NCBI GenBank assembly: GCA_947586255.1
Contig: CANPXP010000023.1
Span: 1-45,206 of the forward strand
Direction: 5' to 3'
Length of the DNA: 45,206 nt
Source: an uncultured Lachnospiraceae bacterium
GTDB taxonomy: Bacteria > Bacillota > Clostridia > Lachnospirales > Lachnospiraceae
Shown: piece after piece, positions 27,275 to 36,149 of the stretch
Numbering within the stretch: the first letter of the stretch is position 1
How the letters are laid out: each line of letters starts with the position of its first letter
Notes under the pieces: model-generated
The model's input: the letters and a program-made list of their open reading frames with translations, nothing else
The model's database searches: none
Told to the model about the DNA's origin: nothing
Position numbers and translations under genes: made by a program

Positions 27275-28177
27275 TTATCTCTCCTCCTTCTTGAACGTGC
27301 CGTTTGCGACAAGCTGTATGATATTGATAATCAGTGCGATCACGAGAAGTACCAGACCGATCGCGCTGCCGTAGCCCAAATCATTCTTCTGAATACCGCG
27401 GTTGTACAGATAGCCCACGATCGTCAGACCGATATTGTTCGGCGACGCCGGGCCGGCCCACAACATGAAACTCTCCATAAACATTGCCAGACCTGCATAT
27501 ACGCTGATGGTCAGCACGTAGATCGTGGTGGGCTTGATGAGCGGTATCGTCACATAGCGGAACTTCTGCCATGAGTTCGCGCCGTCGATCTCCGCCGACT
27601 CGTACAGAGCCGTGTCGATGCCTTTCAGACCGGACAGGAAGTAGAGCATGTTGACGCCGGTCCACCGCCAGCAGGCGGTCACAAGCAGGGCGCCCAGTCC
27701 CGTCGATTTCATTTTCAGCCACTTGAAGGTGCCCAGTCCCAGAGCCGAGGTGATGACGTTCATCTGACCTGTCGGATACTCCGAGAACATCAGTCGAAAC
27801 AGCGTACCGGAGATAACTACGGACGTCAGCGCCGGCAGATAGAGGCAGGCTTTCCAGAATCCCTTCGCCTTCACCAGTCTCGAGTCCATCAGAACCGCGA
27901 AGAGCATCGGGAAGGGAATCAGCAGAATCAGCGTGCCTAACATATACTCAAAGCTGTTGGCAATCGCGGTGCGGAACGTGGGATCTCTGAGCAGCTTGGA
28001 ATAGTTCTTGATGCCGATCCATTCCGAGGTGGCCGGTCCGATATCCTGAAAACTCATGACAACGGTACTGCACAGAGGATACACCCAGAAAAACAGGAAA
28101 CTCAGAATGAACGGTATGACGAACACATAGGGCGCCGCTTTCTGAGAGTAGAAAAACTTCTTTATCTTCATAGTCAA
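27275..28177 (-). CDS. carbohydrate ABC transporter permease (AraP/MalF type)
   Basis: A 300-residue permease with six predicted spans. It starts with APYVFVIPFILSFLFFWVYPL, contains SLFDIGPATSE-like FQDIGPATSEWIGIKNYSKLL near the N-terminus, and has the EAA loop LYESAEIDGANSWQKFRYVTIPLIKP. It pairs with the AraQ-type permease that follows. The start may be the ATG at 28177 or the one two codons later. It lies 129 bases after the binding-protein gene, separated by strong hairpins that probably lower permease expression relative to the binding protein. Confidence 0.93.
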   Translation of the reverse strand: MTMKIKKFFYSQKAAPYVFVIPFILSFLFFWVYPLCSTVVMSFQDIGPATSEWIGIKNYSKLLRDPTFRTAIANSFEYMLGTLILLIPFPMLFAVLMDSRLVKAKGFWKACLYLPALTSVVISGTLFRLMFSEYPTGQMNVITSALGLGTFKWLKMKSTGLGALLVTACWRWTGVNMLYFLSGLKGIDTALYESAEIDGANSWQKFRYVTIPLIKPTTIYVLTISVYAGLAMFMESFMLWAGPASPNNIGLTIVGYLYNRGIQKNDLGYGSAIGLVLLVIALIINIIQLVANGTFKKEER

Positions 28178-28222
28178 TGCCTCTCCTTACATTACATAAT
28201 ATCCCCGATAGTAAGAAATCCC

Positions 28223-28281
28223 TTGTCGCGCAAAATTTCCCCTGCGACAAAAAGGGGCGACCGCCCGGGGAAAATCCCCGG
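28223..28281 (-). terminator. intercistronic hairpins between binding protein and permease genes
   Basis: Three stems on the minus strand: CCGGGGA-ttt-TCCCCGG (28281-28265), GGGC-ggtc-GCCC followed by CTTTTTG (28266-28249), and TTGTCGC...GCGACAA (28250-28223). They could act as a partial terminator or an mRNA-stabilising end, a common device in sugar ABC operons. Confidence 0.6.
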
Positions 28282-28306
28282 ACAATCTCCCGATTTTATT
28301 TTTGCT

Positions 28307-29773
28307 TTACTGCTCCAGAGCAACGATATCCTGTGCAGCCTGCAGCGCTTCGTCTACGTCCATGCCATTCTCGAGAATGTCGTTGAGCGTTACGTTGCAC
28401 ATCTGCTCGTTGATCGTCGGGCTGATCGGAGTGGTCATGACAACGCCGATCTGGTCCTTGATCTCGTTCAGAACATCGTAAGGATAATTTCTGAAGAAGG
28501 TATTGTACTGATTGCTCTCGTCATGCGCGAAAGAATCGTCGCTCCACAGAGAGGTGTTGCAGACGTCGAATCCGAGATCCTCCCAGATCATCGTCTCACC
28601 CTCGGGAGACATCTTCGCGTAGCAGAGGAAATCTGCCGCCAGAGCGGGATCTACGGACTGTGCCGTAACAACCGTACCCGTACCGCCGATACCTACGGAG
28701 CAGTTCTGACCCTCCTCGAATACCGGGCACTTCGCGATGTACCAGTTGCCCTTTTCCTCAGGCATATAGTTGATGAAACGGCTCATGTACCACATTGCCT
28801 TCGGGAAAGATACGATGTTGTGATCCAGAATGTTCTGGAAGCCTGCCTCCAGGTCAACGTGTCCGTCCGGAGAAACCTCAGCAAGACCGCTGTTCACCCA
28901 CTCCTGCTCCATCGTCAGCATCTTTTTGACGGAATCAAGCTGTACGTTCGCCGTAGCGTCCGCGCTGCCGCCGGTCCAGTCCTCGCCGTACTCAGCCATA
29001 GCGATCCACTGCCAGTCAACGCCGCCCGTATCAACGGAAGTCCAGTACTTGCCCTCCGGTCTGCCGATCGCGTCAAGGTACTTCTCGCCCAGTGCTGCCC
29101 AGTCATCCCAGGTAACAACCGCGTCAACATCCGCCTGCGTGATGCCGGCCTCTTCCAGAACCGCCATGTTGTAGTACTGAACCGTAGCGCCTACATGGAA
29201 AGGTGCGCCGTACTGCTTGCCGTCGGAACCCTTGTAAGCGTCCAGACGGGAGGTAAGCATATCCGCCGCGTAAGGAGCCATAGCGTCGTCCAGGGGATAA
29301 AGCCATGTGTCAAGACCCTCGTACACATTCGGCACCTGACCCATCTCTACGTCGCAGATATCCGGCGCGCCGGTGCCTGCCTGCAGGGATGTGAGCAGCT
29401 TCGTGTGGTTGCTCTCATAAGGATATGTAGTAAAGGTAACCTCGATCGTTCTGTCGGGATTCGCCTCGTTCCACTTGTCTACCATCTTTGCGTAGAAGGT
29501 GTTGTGCGCCTCTACGAAAGACCAGCACTCCAGATGTGTGCCGTTGGGATCGCCGACTGTGGTGACTGCCTGAGCCTCTTCCTCAGCCGCCGCGCCGTCC
29601 TCAGCCGCTGCGCCGTCGTCTGCCGCCGCACCGTCGTCTGCTGCCGCGCCGTCCTCAGCCGCTGCGCCGCTGTCTGCTGCCGCGCCGCCGTCTGCGGACC
29701 CCCCCCCACAACCAACGAGCAGGGAAGATACCATAGCAACACTCAGAAGACTTGCCAGTAACTTTTTCTTCAT
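28307..29773 (-). CDS. sugar ABC transporter substrate-binding lipoprotein
   Basis: A 488-residue family 1 solute-binding lipoprotein. The signal peptide MKKKLLASLLSVAMVSSLL ends in the lipobox LVGC (Cys22). A G9 tract directly after it codes three Gly. A low-complexity linker of six Gly-Ala-Ala-Ala-x-Asp-like hexapeptides follows (about 27-62), then the binding domain with TLHLECW-like HLECWSFVEAHNTFYAKMVDKWNEANPD, ICDVEMGQVPNVYEGLDTWLYPL, AVVTWDDWAALGEKYL, AGFQNILDHNIVSFPKAMWY and FLCYAKMSPEGETMIWEDLG. It presents an oligosaccharide to the two permeases downstream. Good site AAAAGGAGG before the ATG. It is the first gene of the transporter operon. Confidence 0.94.
   Translation of the reverse strand: MKKKLLASLLSVAMVSSLLVGCGGGSADGGAAADSGAAAEDGAAADDGAAADDGAAAEDGAAAEEEAQAVTTVGDPNGTHLECWSFVEAHNTFYAKMVDKWNEANPDRTIEVTFTTYPYESNHTKLLTSLQAGTGAPDICDVEMGQVPNVYEGLDTWLYPLDDAMAPYAADMLTSRLDAYKGSDGKQYGAPFHVGATVQYYNMAVLEEAGITQADVDAVVTWDDWAALGEKYLDAIGRPEGKYWTSVDTGGVDWQWIAMAEYGEDWTGGSADATANVQLDSVKKMLTMEQEWVNSGLAEVSPDGHVDLEAGFQNILDHNIVSFPKAMWYMSRFINYMPEEKGNWYIAKCPVFEEGQNCSVGIGGTGTVVTAQSVDPALAADFLCYAKMSPEGETMIWEDLGFDVCNTSLWSDDSFAHDESNQYNTFFRNYPYDVLNEIKDQIGVVMTTPISPTINEQMCNVTLNDILENGMDVDEALQAAQDIVALEQ
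29583..29697 (-). repeat. 18-bp tandem repeats in the lipoprotein linker
   Basis: About six imperfect 18-bp units coding Gly-Ala-Ala-Ala-(Asp/Glu)-Asp. They form the flexible tether between the lipid anchor and the binding domain. Whole-unit gain or loss would keep the frame. Confidence 0.8.
29699..29707 (-). repeat. G9 homopolymer after the lipobox cysteine
   Basis: Nine G on the coding strand immediately after TGT (Cys22). A gain or loss of one G shifts the frame at the very start of the mature lipoprotein. At ten G the new frame stops within about 20 codons. Confidence 0.9.
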
Positions 29774-29897
29774 TTTTTTTCCTCCTTTTTACTCTGCATT
29801 TACATGCCACTCGGATAACCGTAATTTTTTAGGAAAAAATATAACATTCTGTCAAATTTACTTCTTTCCCTGACATTACAATTATCCTATTAGTGAT

Positions 29898-29926
29898 ATT
29901 GTATATTACACCGCCCTATATGTCAA
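29898..29926 (-). promoter_or_regulatory. promoter of the sugar ABC transporter operon
   Basis: TTGACA (29926-29921), 17-base spacer, TACAAT (29903-29898) on the minus strand. It lies in the AT-rich gap downstream of the Cys-rich gene, leaving an untranslated leader of about 115 bases. No catabolite-control site could be assigned. Confidence 0.8.
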
Positions 29927-29971
29927 TATAATTTTGAAATATTTTTGATTTTTATAAAATAATAAAATAGT

Positions 29972-30259
29972 TTAGTCGGCGTCCTCCGAAGAAGCCTTCC
30001 ACTTGTCGTAAGGGCAGGCGTTTTTCTTCATGACCGCGCGGAGCTCCACGTAGCACCCGCAGGCTCTGCACATGGCGTCCGCCAGAAGATCGCACTCCTT
30101 ACAGACGGCCAGCCGCCTGTCGTAAAGCGGAGCGGTGACTTTCAGCTCCTCATCGATCGCGGCGATATACGCGTGCAGGCTCTCGAAATACTTTTTCTCG
30201 TCCATATCCGCGGTCAGACATCTCCTGCAGACGCGCTTCGCGCGCTGTTCCCCGTCCAT
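29972..30259 (-). CDS. small cysteine-rich protein, DUF6171-like
   Basis: A 95-residue protein with cysteines in paired patterns: VCRRCLTADMDEKKYFESL near the start, then AVCKECDLLADAMCRACGCYVELRA and KKNACPYDKW. The CxxC pairs suggest one or two zinc sites, and the central GCYVELRA is typical of the small clostridial group I know as DUF6171 (recalled, not searched). Its function is unknown. It begins ten bases after the GH51 gene, so it is probably co-transcribed with the arabinosidases, though members of this group occur in many contexts. AGGxxxGG-type initiation signals are weak because the start overlaps the end of the GH51 message. Confidence 0.8.
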   Translation of the reverse strand: MDGEQRAKRVCRRCLTADMDEKKYFESLHAYIAAIDEELKVTAPLYDRRLAVCKECDLLADAMCRACGCYVELRAVMKKNACPYDKWKASSEDAD

Positions 30260-30269
30260 GCCTTCCGGC

Positions 30270-31775
30270 CTATCTGACGCTCAGGCTGACCACGCTGCAG
30301 GCGGGCAGGTGGAGACGGATCCGGCCGTCCGCGATCTCACAGTTCTCAAGCGCCGCTTCCTTCACATTCTCCGGCTCGTCAAAGGTATTGTGCGCGTGCA
30401 TCTCTCCCGTAAGGATCGACGCTTTCACCGAAGACGGCTTAAGCTGCGCGAAGGCGATCTCCATCGGCGCCTCCTCCGAGACGGACAGATTGCCCAGCGT
30501 GATATGGATCGCGCCGTCCGCGCCCACAGAGACGGACTCGCTCACAAGCGGCACCTGATCCTCTGCCGTGCCGACGGTCCTGTTGTCCTCCAGATAGCTG
30601 TGCAGAAGCTCCGCGTCCTGATGCTCCTTATACATATGGAAGATATGATAGGTGGGCGTCAGGATCATCTTCGGCCCTTCGGTCAGAATGACGGACTGCA
30701 GCACGTTCACCATCTGGGCGATGCAGGCCATCTTCACACGGTCGCAGTGCTTGTTGAAGATGTTCAGGGTCGCGCAGGCCACCAGAGCGTCGCGCATGGT
30801 GTTCTGCTGATAGAGGAATCCCGGATTCGTGCCCGGCTCCACGTCGAACCAGCAGCCCCACTCGTCCACGCTCAGACCGATCTTCTTGTCGGGATCGTAC
30901 TGATCCATGATCGCGCCGTGGCGGTTGATCAGCTCCTCCATGTAGAGCGCCTTGGTCATCGTCCTGTACCACTCCGCCTCGTCGAACTGCGTCGCGCTGC
31001 CCTTGTGCTCCCAGCCGTTCGGATGCACATAATAATGAAGAGACAACTCATCCATGAAACCGTGCGCCCACTCCGGCTGCGGAGGTGCGAAACAGGTCTT
31101 CAGCACGCCCTCCGTCCAGAAGTAGTCCGCCACGTTGGGGCCGCCGCACACTTTCTTGATCGGCGCCGCCATGTCGTAGTGGCGCACATAGGTCTGGTAT
31201 CTCCGGTACAGATTCGCGTAGTACTCCGGCGTCATGTTGCCGCCGCAGCCCCAGTTCTCGTTGCCCACGCCGAAGTAATCGATCTTCCAGGGCTTCTCAT
31301 GGCCGTTCGCCTTGCGCAGGTCCGCCATGGGAGACACGCCGTCGAAGGTGATGTACTCGACCCACTCGCTCATCTCCTGCACGGTGCCGCTGCCGACGTT
31401 GCCGTTCACATAGGTCTTGCAGCCCAGCTGCTCACACAGCTCGAAGAACTCGTGGGTGCCGAAGCTGTTGTCCTCCACCACGCCGCCCCAGTGGGTGTTG
31501 ATCATCTTCTTGCGCTTCTCCTTCGGGCCGATACCGTCCTTCCAGTGGTACTCGTCGGCGAAGCAGCCGCCCGGCCAGCGCAGCATCGGGATCTTCATCT
31601 CCTTCAGCGCGTCCACCACGTCCTTGCGCATGCCGTTGACGTTGGGAATGTCGGAGTTCTCTCCCACATACAGTCCCTCGTAGATGCATCTTCCCAGATG
31701 CTCGGAGAAATGTCCGTAGATCTCCGCGTTGATGTGCCCCTCTTTCTGCCTTTCATTCACGTGTAATACTGCCAT
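30270..31775 (-). CDS. intracellular alpha-L-arabinofuranosidase, GH51
   Basis: A 501-residue GH51 enzyme removing terminal arabinofuranosyl units from arabino-oligosaccharides. It starts [20 protein letters not shown] and continues with [39 protein letters not shown] is a family hallmark. [11 protein letters not shown] holds the acid/base Glu173, and [12 protein letters not shown] the nucleophile Glu305. No signal peptide is present, so the substrate must be imported, fitting the ABC transporter next door. Start 31775 was chosen for AAGGAAGGGT; the open frame extends another 39 codons without homology. It follows the GH43 gene by 74 bases. Confidence 0.95.
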   Translation of the reverse strand: MAVLHVNERQKEGHINAEIYGHFSEHLGRCIYEGLYVGENSDIPNVNGMRKDVVDALKEMKIPMLRWPGGCFADEYHWKDGIGPKEKRKKMINTHWGGVVEDNSFGTHEFFELCEQLGCKTYVNGNVGSGTVQEMSEWVEYITFDGVSPMADLRKANGHEKPWKIDYFGVGNENWGCGGNMTPEYYANLYRRYQTYVRHYDMAAPIKKVCGGPNVADYFWTEGVLKTCFAPPQPEWAHGFMDELSLHYYVHPNGWEHKGSATQFDEAEWYRTMTKALYMEELINRHGAIMDQYDPDKKIGLSVDEWGCWFDVEPGTNPGFLYQQNTMRDALVACATLNIFNKHCDRVKMACIAQMVNVLQSVILTEGPKMILTPTYHIFHMYKEHQDAELLHSYLEDNRTVGTAEDQVPLVSESVSVGADGAIHITLGNLSVSEEAPMEIAFAQLKPSSVKASILTGEMHAHNTFDEPENVKEAALENCEIADGRIRLHLPACSVVSLSVR

Positions 31776-31849
31776 ACCCTTCCTTCCTTTCCTTTTTGAT
31801 AGTGTTGTCCTGTATACTGCGCGCCCGCGGCTTTCCTTCCCCCGCTGCG

Positions 31850-32806
31850 CTAGTTGTCGTAAGAGAATACCGGCCTGCCCTCGGCGTCCCACTTCACCCG
31901 CATGAGCATGGCGTGGCGGTTCGGATTGTAGAGCGGGTCGCCCACGATCTCCTTCTCCGTCCGGGCGTGATAGACCATCACGTCATTGCCCTCCTCATCG
32001 ATGGTGAAGCTGTTATGCCCCGGCCCGTAGATACCCCGCGCCTCGTCGGAGCACAGCACCGGATACCGCTCCTTTTTCCAGGAGAGGGGATCCAACAGAT
32101 CCGCGTCCTCGTCCGCCGTCAGCATTCCCATGCAGTAGGCGATGCCCGTCTCCGAGGCGGAATAGGTCAGGAAAATACGCCCGTTTCTCTTGATCACGGC
32201 GGGTCCCTCGTTCACCCAGAAGCCCACCCGCTCCCAGTCATAATCCGGCGTCGTCAGAAGCACCTGCACGGTCTTAAGCTGCCAGGGCGTCTCCATCTCG
32301 CCGATGTAGAGGTTGGAGATCTGCTTGCCCACGCCGACCTTCTCCGCCCATATGTAATAATATTTTCCTCTGTTCTCAAACACCGTGCCGTCCAGCGAAA
32401 ATGCCCGGAAGGAAAAGGCGTCGTCCGGCGCGCAGCCCATCTTGCCCTTCTCCGTCCAGACGCCCGTCATGGGATCTGCGTCCCGGCACTCCAGCACATA
32501 GGGGCGGATATTCCAGATGTCGTCCTTGTCCCCCGCCGCGAAGTAGACGTACCATGCGCCGTCGATATAGTGAAGCTCCGGCGCCCAGACATGGCAGCTC
32601 ATAATCCCGCTCTCGTGCCTGTGCCAGATCTCCTTCTCCGGCGCGTCCTTAAGCCCCGCCAGCGTATCCGCCCTGCGAAGCACGATCTGATCGTACGCGG
32701 GCACGGACGCCGTAAAGTAATAGCTGCCGTCCGTGTGCCGGTACACATACGGATCCGCCCGCTGTAGAATCCACGGTTTGTTGTACTCCAACTGCCTGTC
32801 TGTCAT
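31850..32806 (-). CDS. GH43 family glycosidase (arabinosidase/xylosidase type)
   Basis: A 318-residue five-bladed beta-propeller enzyme. RADPYVYR carries the catalytic base Asp18. [14 protein letters not shown] has the pKa-modulating Asp139. [21 protein letters not shown] has the acid Glu200. [21 protein letters not shown] and [13 protein letters not shown] are typical of exo-acting GH43 alpha-L-arabinofuranosidases. No signal peptide or binding module is present, so it acts in the cytoplasm with GH51. First gene of its operon, with a strong promoter at 32869-32897. The exact linkage cannot be decided from sequence. Confidence 0.93.
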   Translation of the reverse strand: MTDRQLEYNKPWILQRADPYVYRHTDGSYYFTASVPAYDQIVLRRADTLAGLKDAPEKEIWHRHESGIMSCHVWAPELHYIDGAWYVYFAAGDKDDIWNIRPYVLECRDADPMTGVWTEKGKMGCAPDDAFSFRAFSLDGTVFENRGKYYYIWAEKVGVGKQISNLYIGEMETPWQLKTVQVLLTTPDYDWERVGFWVNEGPAVIKRNGRIFLTYSASETGIAYCMGMLTADEDADLLDPLSWKKERYPVLCSDEARGIYGPGHNSFTIDEEGNDVMVYHARTEKEIVGDPLYNPNRHAMLMRVKWDAEGRPVFSYDN

Positions 32807-32868
32807 AACTGTTCTCCTTGTTTCATTCTATTTTTTAAAAATTGCTAAATTATTATATCTCTTTTTAA

Positions 32869-32897
32869 ATTATATAGAAAATACGCGCGTAAATCAA
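32869..32897 (-). promoter_or_regulatory. promoter of the GH43-GH51 operon
   Basis: TTGATT (32897-32892), 17-base spacer, TATAAT (32874-32869) on the minus strand, in the AT-rich gap between the regulator's terminator and GH43. Confidence 0.8.
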
Positions 32898-32957
32898 CCT
32901 GTTTTTTCCGTTTTTCGAAGAATTTGTACCGCGCCTGTTTTCATCTAAAATAAAAAA

Positions 32958-32991
32958 GCGTCCCGGCAGAGACCGCTCTCTCCCGAAACGC
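32958..32991 (-). terminator. terminator after the ArsR-type regulator gene
   Basis: GCGTTTCGGGAGAGA and TCTCTGCCGGGACGC form a 15-position stem with one mismatch and two G-U pairs, followed by TTTTTT on the minus strand. Confidence 0.85.
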
Positions 32992-33006
32992 CTTGTCCGC
33001 GAATAT

Positions 33007-33951
33007 TTACGCTCTGTGCTCCGTACCCTCCTGGCCGCTGACGGGGCTGTAATTGATGCGCACGGCGATGTCCTGATTGTAGTTGCCGAAACTCTTGCCG
33101 AAGATCGTCAGGCCGCCCACGTGCTCGGCGTCCTCCTCCACCTCCAGCTTCAGCTTGATCGTGCTGTGGTAGTCGAACTGAAAATCCCCGATGCTCACGT
33201 CCGACACCTGCAGGCCGTCGATAAAGGTCCCCTTGCCGTTGATGACAAGGATTTTTAACAGGCCGTACTGGTTCCAGTTCGGGAACCACCAATCCGGCGT
33301 GAAGATGCCCTTCACGTTACCGAAATCCCCCGGGCTCGTCCACATCGCGACCTTCCTGTCGTTGAGGAAAAAGGAGATGTCCGAGGGCCACACGTCGTTG
33401 CAGCCCGGCGCCTCCGAGCCGAGCTCCAGCGAGATGCTGATCTGATCGATTTTCTGTCCCGCCGGAATGAAGTTCGGGACGATGTACTCCACATACCCTC
33501 TGGTGAGCCAGAGGATATCCGCCTCATATCTGTCGGCATGGGCGAAGTAGCGCGCGTCGTCCACCTCGCCGATGATCGCCTTGTCGGAGGCGAGACCGCA
33601 GGTCGGATACACGCTGTAATCGGAGTAATGCCCCACCCTGATATCCGTCTGATAGATATTCTTGACGTCCTCCTCCGGATTGACCTCGATGAGGATCTTG
33701 TCGAGACGCACGGTGCACTTCTTCTGGTTGCCATGCCCCGCCGACTCGTTGGCGATCGTGATGATCCCGCAGTCCTCCAGCTTCTTGATGTGGCTTGTGA
33801 GGGCCCCGTTCGTGATGTTAAGCCTGCTCGCCAGCTCGTTCATGTTCATGCCGTTGTTTTCCGAGAGGATCCTGATGATCTCGATGCGAACCTCGGAACC
33901 CAGCGCCTTAAAGATGTCCAGACCTTCTTCCAGCGACTTCAGATGCAGCAT
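33007..33951 (-). CDS. ArsR-type HTH regulator with large C-terminal sensor-like domain
   Basis: A 314-residue protein. Residues about 8-90 are a winged helix of the ArsR class: DIFKALGSEVRIEIIRILSE, MNELASRLNITNGALTSHIK and KLEDCGIITIAN. It lacks the metal-binding ELCVCDL motif. Residues about 100-310 are beta-rich with many aromatic residues (YVEYIVPNFIPAG, VWPSDISFFLNDRKVAMWTSPGDF, DWWFPNWNQYGLLKILVING) and look like a sugar-binding jelly roll, though I cannot name the family. It sits just upstream of the arabinosidase operon with its own promoter and terminator, so it is likely the local sugar-responsive regulator (inference). Confidence 0.85.
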   Translation of the reverse strand: MLHLKSLEEGLDIFKALGSEVRIEIIRILSENNGMNMNELASRLNITNGALTSHIKKLEDCGIITIANESAGHGNQKKCTVRLDKILIEVNPEEDVKNIYQTDIRVGHYSDYSVYPTCGLASDKAIIGEVDDARYFAHADRYEADILWLTRGYVEYIVPNFIPAGQKIDQISISLELGSEAPGCNDVWPSDISFFLNDRKVAMWTSPGDFGNVKGIFTPDWWFPNWNQYGLLKILVINGKGTFIDGLQVSDVSIGDFQFDYHSTIKLKLEVEEDAEHVGGLTIFGKSFGNYNQDIAVRINYSPVSGQEGTEHRA

Positions 33952-33978
33952 ATATCCCGTCTCCTGTGTACATATGTT

Positions 33979-34000
33979 TAGATAAATTTAAAATAATCTA
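33979..34000. promoter_or_regulatory. AT-rich inverted repeat in the regulator's own leader
   Basis: An imperfect palindrome with TAGAT...ATCTA ends, located between the -10 element and the start codon of the ArsR-type gene. It could be an autoregulatory operator. AT-rich sequence makes chance symmetry easy, so this is weak. Confidence 0.35.
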
Positions 34001-34006
34001 TAAGGT

Positions 34007-34034
34007 ATTATAGCATTTTAGAATCATTAGTCAA
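34007..34034 (-). promoter_or_regulatory. promoter of the ArsR-type regulator gene
   Basis: TTGACT (34034-34029), 16-base spacer, TATAAT (34012-34007) on the minus strand, about 55 bases ahead of the start codon, immediately after the YitT gene. Confidence 0.75.
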
Positions 34035-34040
34035 TATGTT

Positions 34041-34946
34041 TTATCCGTCCGCCTTCTTCTTGATATGGTTGCCGATGATCTCGGAGACCTCATTGATGGC
34101 GATGAAGGCGCTGGCGTCCGCCTCGTTGATCAGCTTCTTCAGCTCGTAGACCTCCAGGCGGTTCAGCACGCAGTAGAGCACATCCTTCCGGCCGCTGATC
34201 AGACCCTCTCCTTCTAAGATCGTCACGGTCCTTCCCATCCGCTTATAGATCATGTCCGCGATGGCCGCGCCGTCGTTCGTGATGATCATGGCCGCCTTGG
34301 CCTGGTTCATGCCGTTGTCGATGAAATCCAGCACCTTGGAGGCGATATAGTAGGTGAGCAGGCTGTACATCGCCGAGTCGAAGTTAAATTGAAATCCGGC
34401 TATGGTGTAGATCACCACATTGATGATCAGCACCGTCCGCCCCACGGGAAAGTCGGTTCTGCGGTTGATGAGAATGGCCACCGTCTCCGTGCCGTCCAGA
34501 CAGCCGCCCGCCGAGATCACCATACCCACGCCGGCGCCCAGCAGAATACCGCCGAAGCAGACTGCCAGAAGCGGCTCTGTCGTCATATTGGCCAGAGGCG
34601 CGAACAGCTCCAGGAAGACGGAGAACACCGCCATGGAATAGCCGGCCTTGATGAAGAAATACCTGCCGAGAATCCTGTAGCCGACAATCATAAAGGGCAG
34701 ATTCAGCGCAAAAGTGAGAACGCTCAGCTTGATCCCCGTCAGGTGATTGACGATGATGCCGACGCCCACCACGCCGCCGTCCAGAATCGTGTTCGGCACG
34801 AGGAACTCCTCGACAGCGAAAGCCGCCACCGCCGCGCCGAAAGTCAACAGCAGATACTCCCAGATCCGCCTGAGCATCGCTTTGACGCCGCCTGCGCCGT
34901 TATTTTGATCCGCCTCATGTCTGTCGTTTCCGCTCAAAATATTCAT
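34041..34946 (-). CDS. YitT family membrane protein
   Basis: A 301-residue protein of the YitT/DUF161 family. The first two thirds have about five hydrophobic spans: LLTFGAAVAAFAVEEFLVP, GVVGVGIIVNHLTGI, LTFALNLPFMIVGYRILG, LAVCFGGILLGAGVGMVISAGG and VLIINVVIYTIAGFQF. GGCLDGTETVAILINRRT is a family signature. The C-terminal DUF2179 domain (about 210-295) contains AAMIITNDGAAIADMIYKRM and GRKDVLYCVLNRLEVYELKKL. The transported substrate is unknown. The first ATG has GGAAGG only two bases away; an ATG at 34877 is possible but lacks a site. It is unrelated in function to its neighbours as far as can be seen. Confidence 0.92.
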   Translation of the reverse strand: MNILSGNDRHEADQNNGAGGVKAMLRRIWEYLLLTFGAAVAAFAVEEFLVPNTILDGGVVGVGIIVNHLTGIKLSVLTFALNLPFMIVGYRILGRYFFIKAGYSMAVFSVFLELFAPLANMTTEPLLAVCFGGILLGAGVGMVISAGGCLDGTETVAILINRRTDFPVGRTVLIINVVIYTIAGFQFNFDSAMYSLLTYYIASKVLDFIDNGMNQAKAAMIITNDGAAIADMIYKRMGRTVTILEGEGLISGRKDVLYCVLNRLEVYELKKLINEADASAFIAINEVSEIIGNHIKKKADG

Positions 34947-35045
34947 TCCCTTCCGTCACTGTATTTGCCCTGCATATATATGACAGAAGAGGCCGTTCTA
35001 TGTCCCGCCGGCCTCTCCCGTCACACAGCCTGCGTATGCCGTCTG

Positions 35046-36005
35046 TCACAGGTATGTGAGCAGCTCCTCGCGCACCCCGTCCATGCGGGCGTCCGCGATG
35101 CCGAAATCCATCTCCTTGTAACTCCACGCCGCCCTGGAGATCCCGTATTTCTCGAACACGCCGTGGATCGTCCGAAACCATTTCAGCGTGTCCTCCGGGC
35201 TTGCGATATCGATGACGCCGTACTCGCCGCAGTACAGCTCCGTGCCGTTCTCCTTCGCTTTCTGCAGCGCTTCCGCAAAAAGCTTCTCGAAGGTTTCCCC
35301 TGTGATATCCATATCGTCGAAGCGGGGTCTCGCATTCTGATCAAAGGCGTCGTCGTAGATCCAGTATGCGCCCTGGTGCGTGAACGCCAGCGGCTCGTAG
35401 CAGTGGAAATTGTAAATCACCTTGTCGTCAAAAGGTTTCTCCAGATCCTTCACCGCCTCCGCGCTGTTGTTCCAGTAGCTTCCGAGGAGAATGAGCGTGT
35501 CGGGCGCATAAGCGCGGATTCTTCGGATGCACTCCCTGGAAATCCTGTTCCACTCGCCGATAAAGCGCTGCTCCGTCACCTCGTTCAGAAGCTCGAAGGC
35601 CACATGGTCCGCATATTTCGCGAAGCGCTTCGCCAGCTCCTCCCACAGTCTGTAAAAGCGCTCCTGATATTTTTCGCTCTCAAAAAACCCGCTCTCCCTC
35701 TCGCCCTCGTCGAAAGAAAAGCCCGCGGTCTTGTGCAGATCGACGATCGCGTTCAGGCCATGCTTCTTGGCCAGTCCGACCGCCCGGTCAATTCTCTCAA
35801 ACCCGCTCTCGAGCCAGGCCGTGCCGTCCTCGTTCTCGAGAATATTGTAGTCCACCGGTATCCTCACATGGTCCAGTCCCCAGGATGCGATCTTCGCAAA
35901 GTCCGGCTCGGTGATGAAATTGTCCAGTCTGTCCTCGCTGTAATCGCACTGGGACAGCCAGCCTCCCAGGTCGATCCCTCTGTAGAATCCTCTCTCTTTC
36001 AGCAT
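35046..36005 (-). CDS. intracellular GH5 family glycosidase
   Basis: A 319-residue TIM-barrel glycosidase of the GH5 cellulase clan. GIDLGGWLSQ and DHVRIPVDYNIL are early strands, GLNAIVDLHKTAG has the conserved His, AFELLNEVTEQ has the acid/base Glu142, and TELYCGEYGVI the nucleophile Glu261. There is no signal peptide, so it acts on imported oligosaccharides or glycosides. Substrate (beta-glucan, mannan or a glucoside) is not determined. Start 36005 was chosen for AGGAGGAGAGAGT; the extended frame to 36050 has no homology. Its distance from the YitT gene is 99 bases, with a hairpin that lacks a T run. Confidence 0.92.
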   Translation of the reverse strand: MLKERGFYRGIDLGGWLSQCDYSEDRLDNFITEPDFAKIASWGLDHVRIPVDYNILENEDGTAWLESGFERIDRAVGLAKKHGLNAIVDLHKTAGFSFDEGERESGFFESEKYQERFYRLWEELAKRFAKYADHVAFELLNEVTEQRFIGEWNRISRECIRRIRAYAPDTLILLGSYWNNSAEAVKDLEKPFDDKVIYNFHCYEPLAFTHQGAYWIYDDAFDQNARPRFDDMDITGETFEKLFAEALQKAKENGTELYCGEYGVIDIASPEDTLKWFRTIHGVFEKYGISRAAWSYKEMDFGIADARMDGVREELLTYL

Positions 36006-36076
36006 ACTCTCTCCTCCTGTATCCCGGTCACGATATTCCCGCCACCGCATTTGATTTTCCCTGCTGTTATAAAAGA

Positions 36077-36110
36077 ACGTCTGTATTCACACACGCGCAA
36101 ATACAGACGC
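36077..36110 (-). terminator. terminator after the Cache chemoreceptor gene
   Basis: GCGTCTGTATT and AATACAGACGT pair over ten to eleven bases, followed by TCTTTTAT on the minus strand, 40 bases after the MCP stop. Confidence 0.75.
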
Positions 36111-36149
36111 CCTTCTGTGTACATATTCTCTGTAATCCCCGGATACGCC

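Noticed and set aside
34985..35030. GC-rich hairpin between the GH5 and YitT genes as a terminator
   Set aside because: The stem (GAGAGGCCG with CGGCCTCTT) has no T run after it on the minus strand, so termination is not supported.
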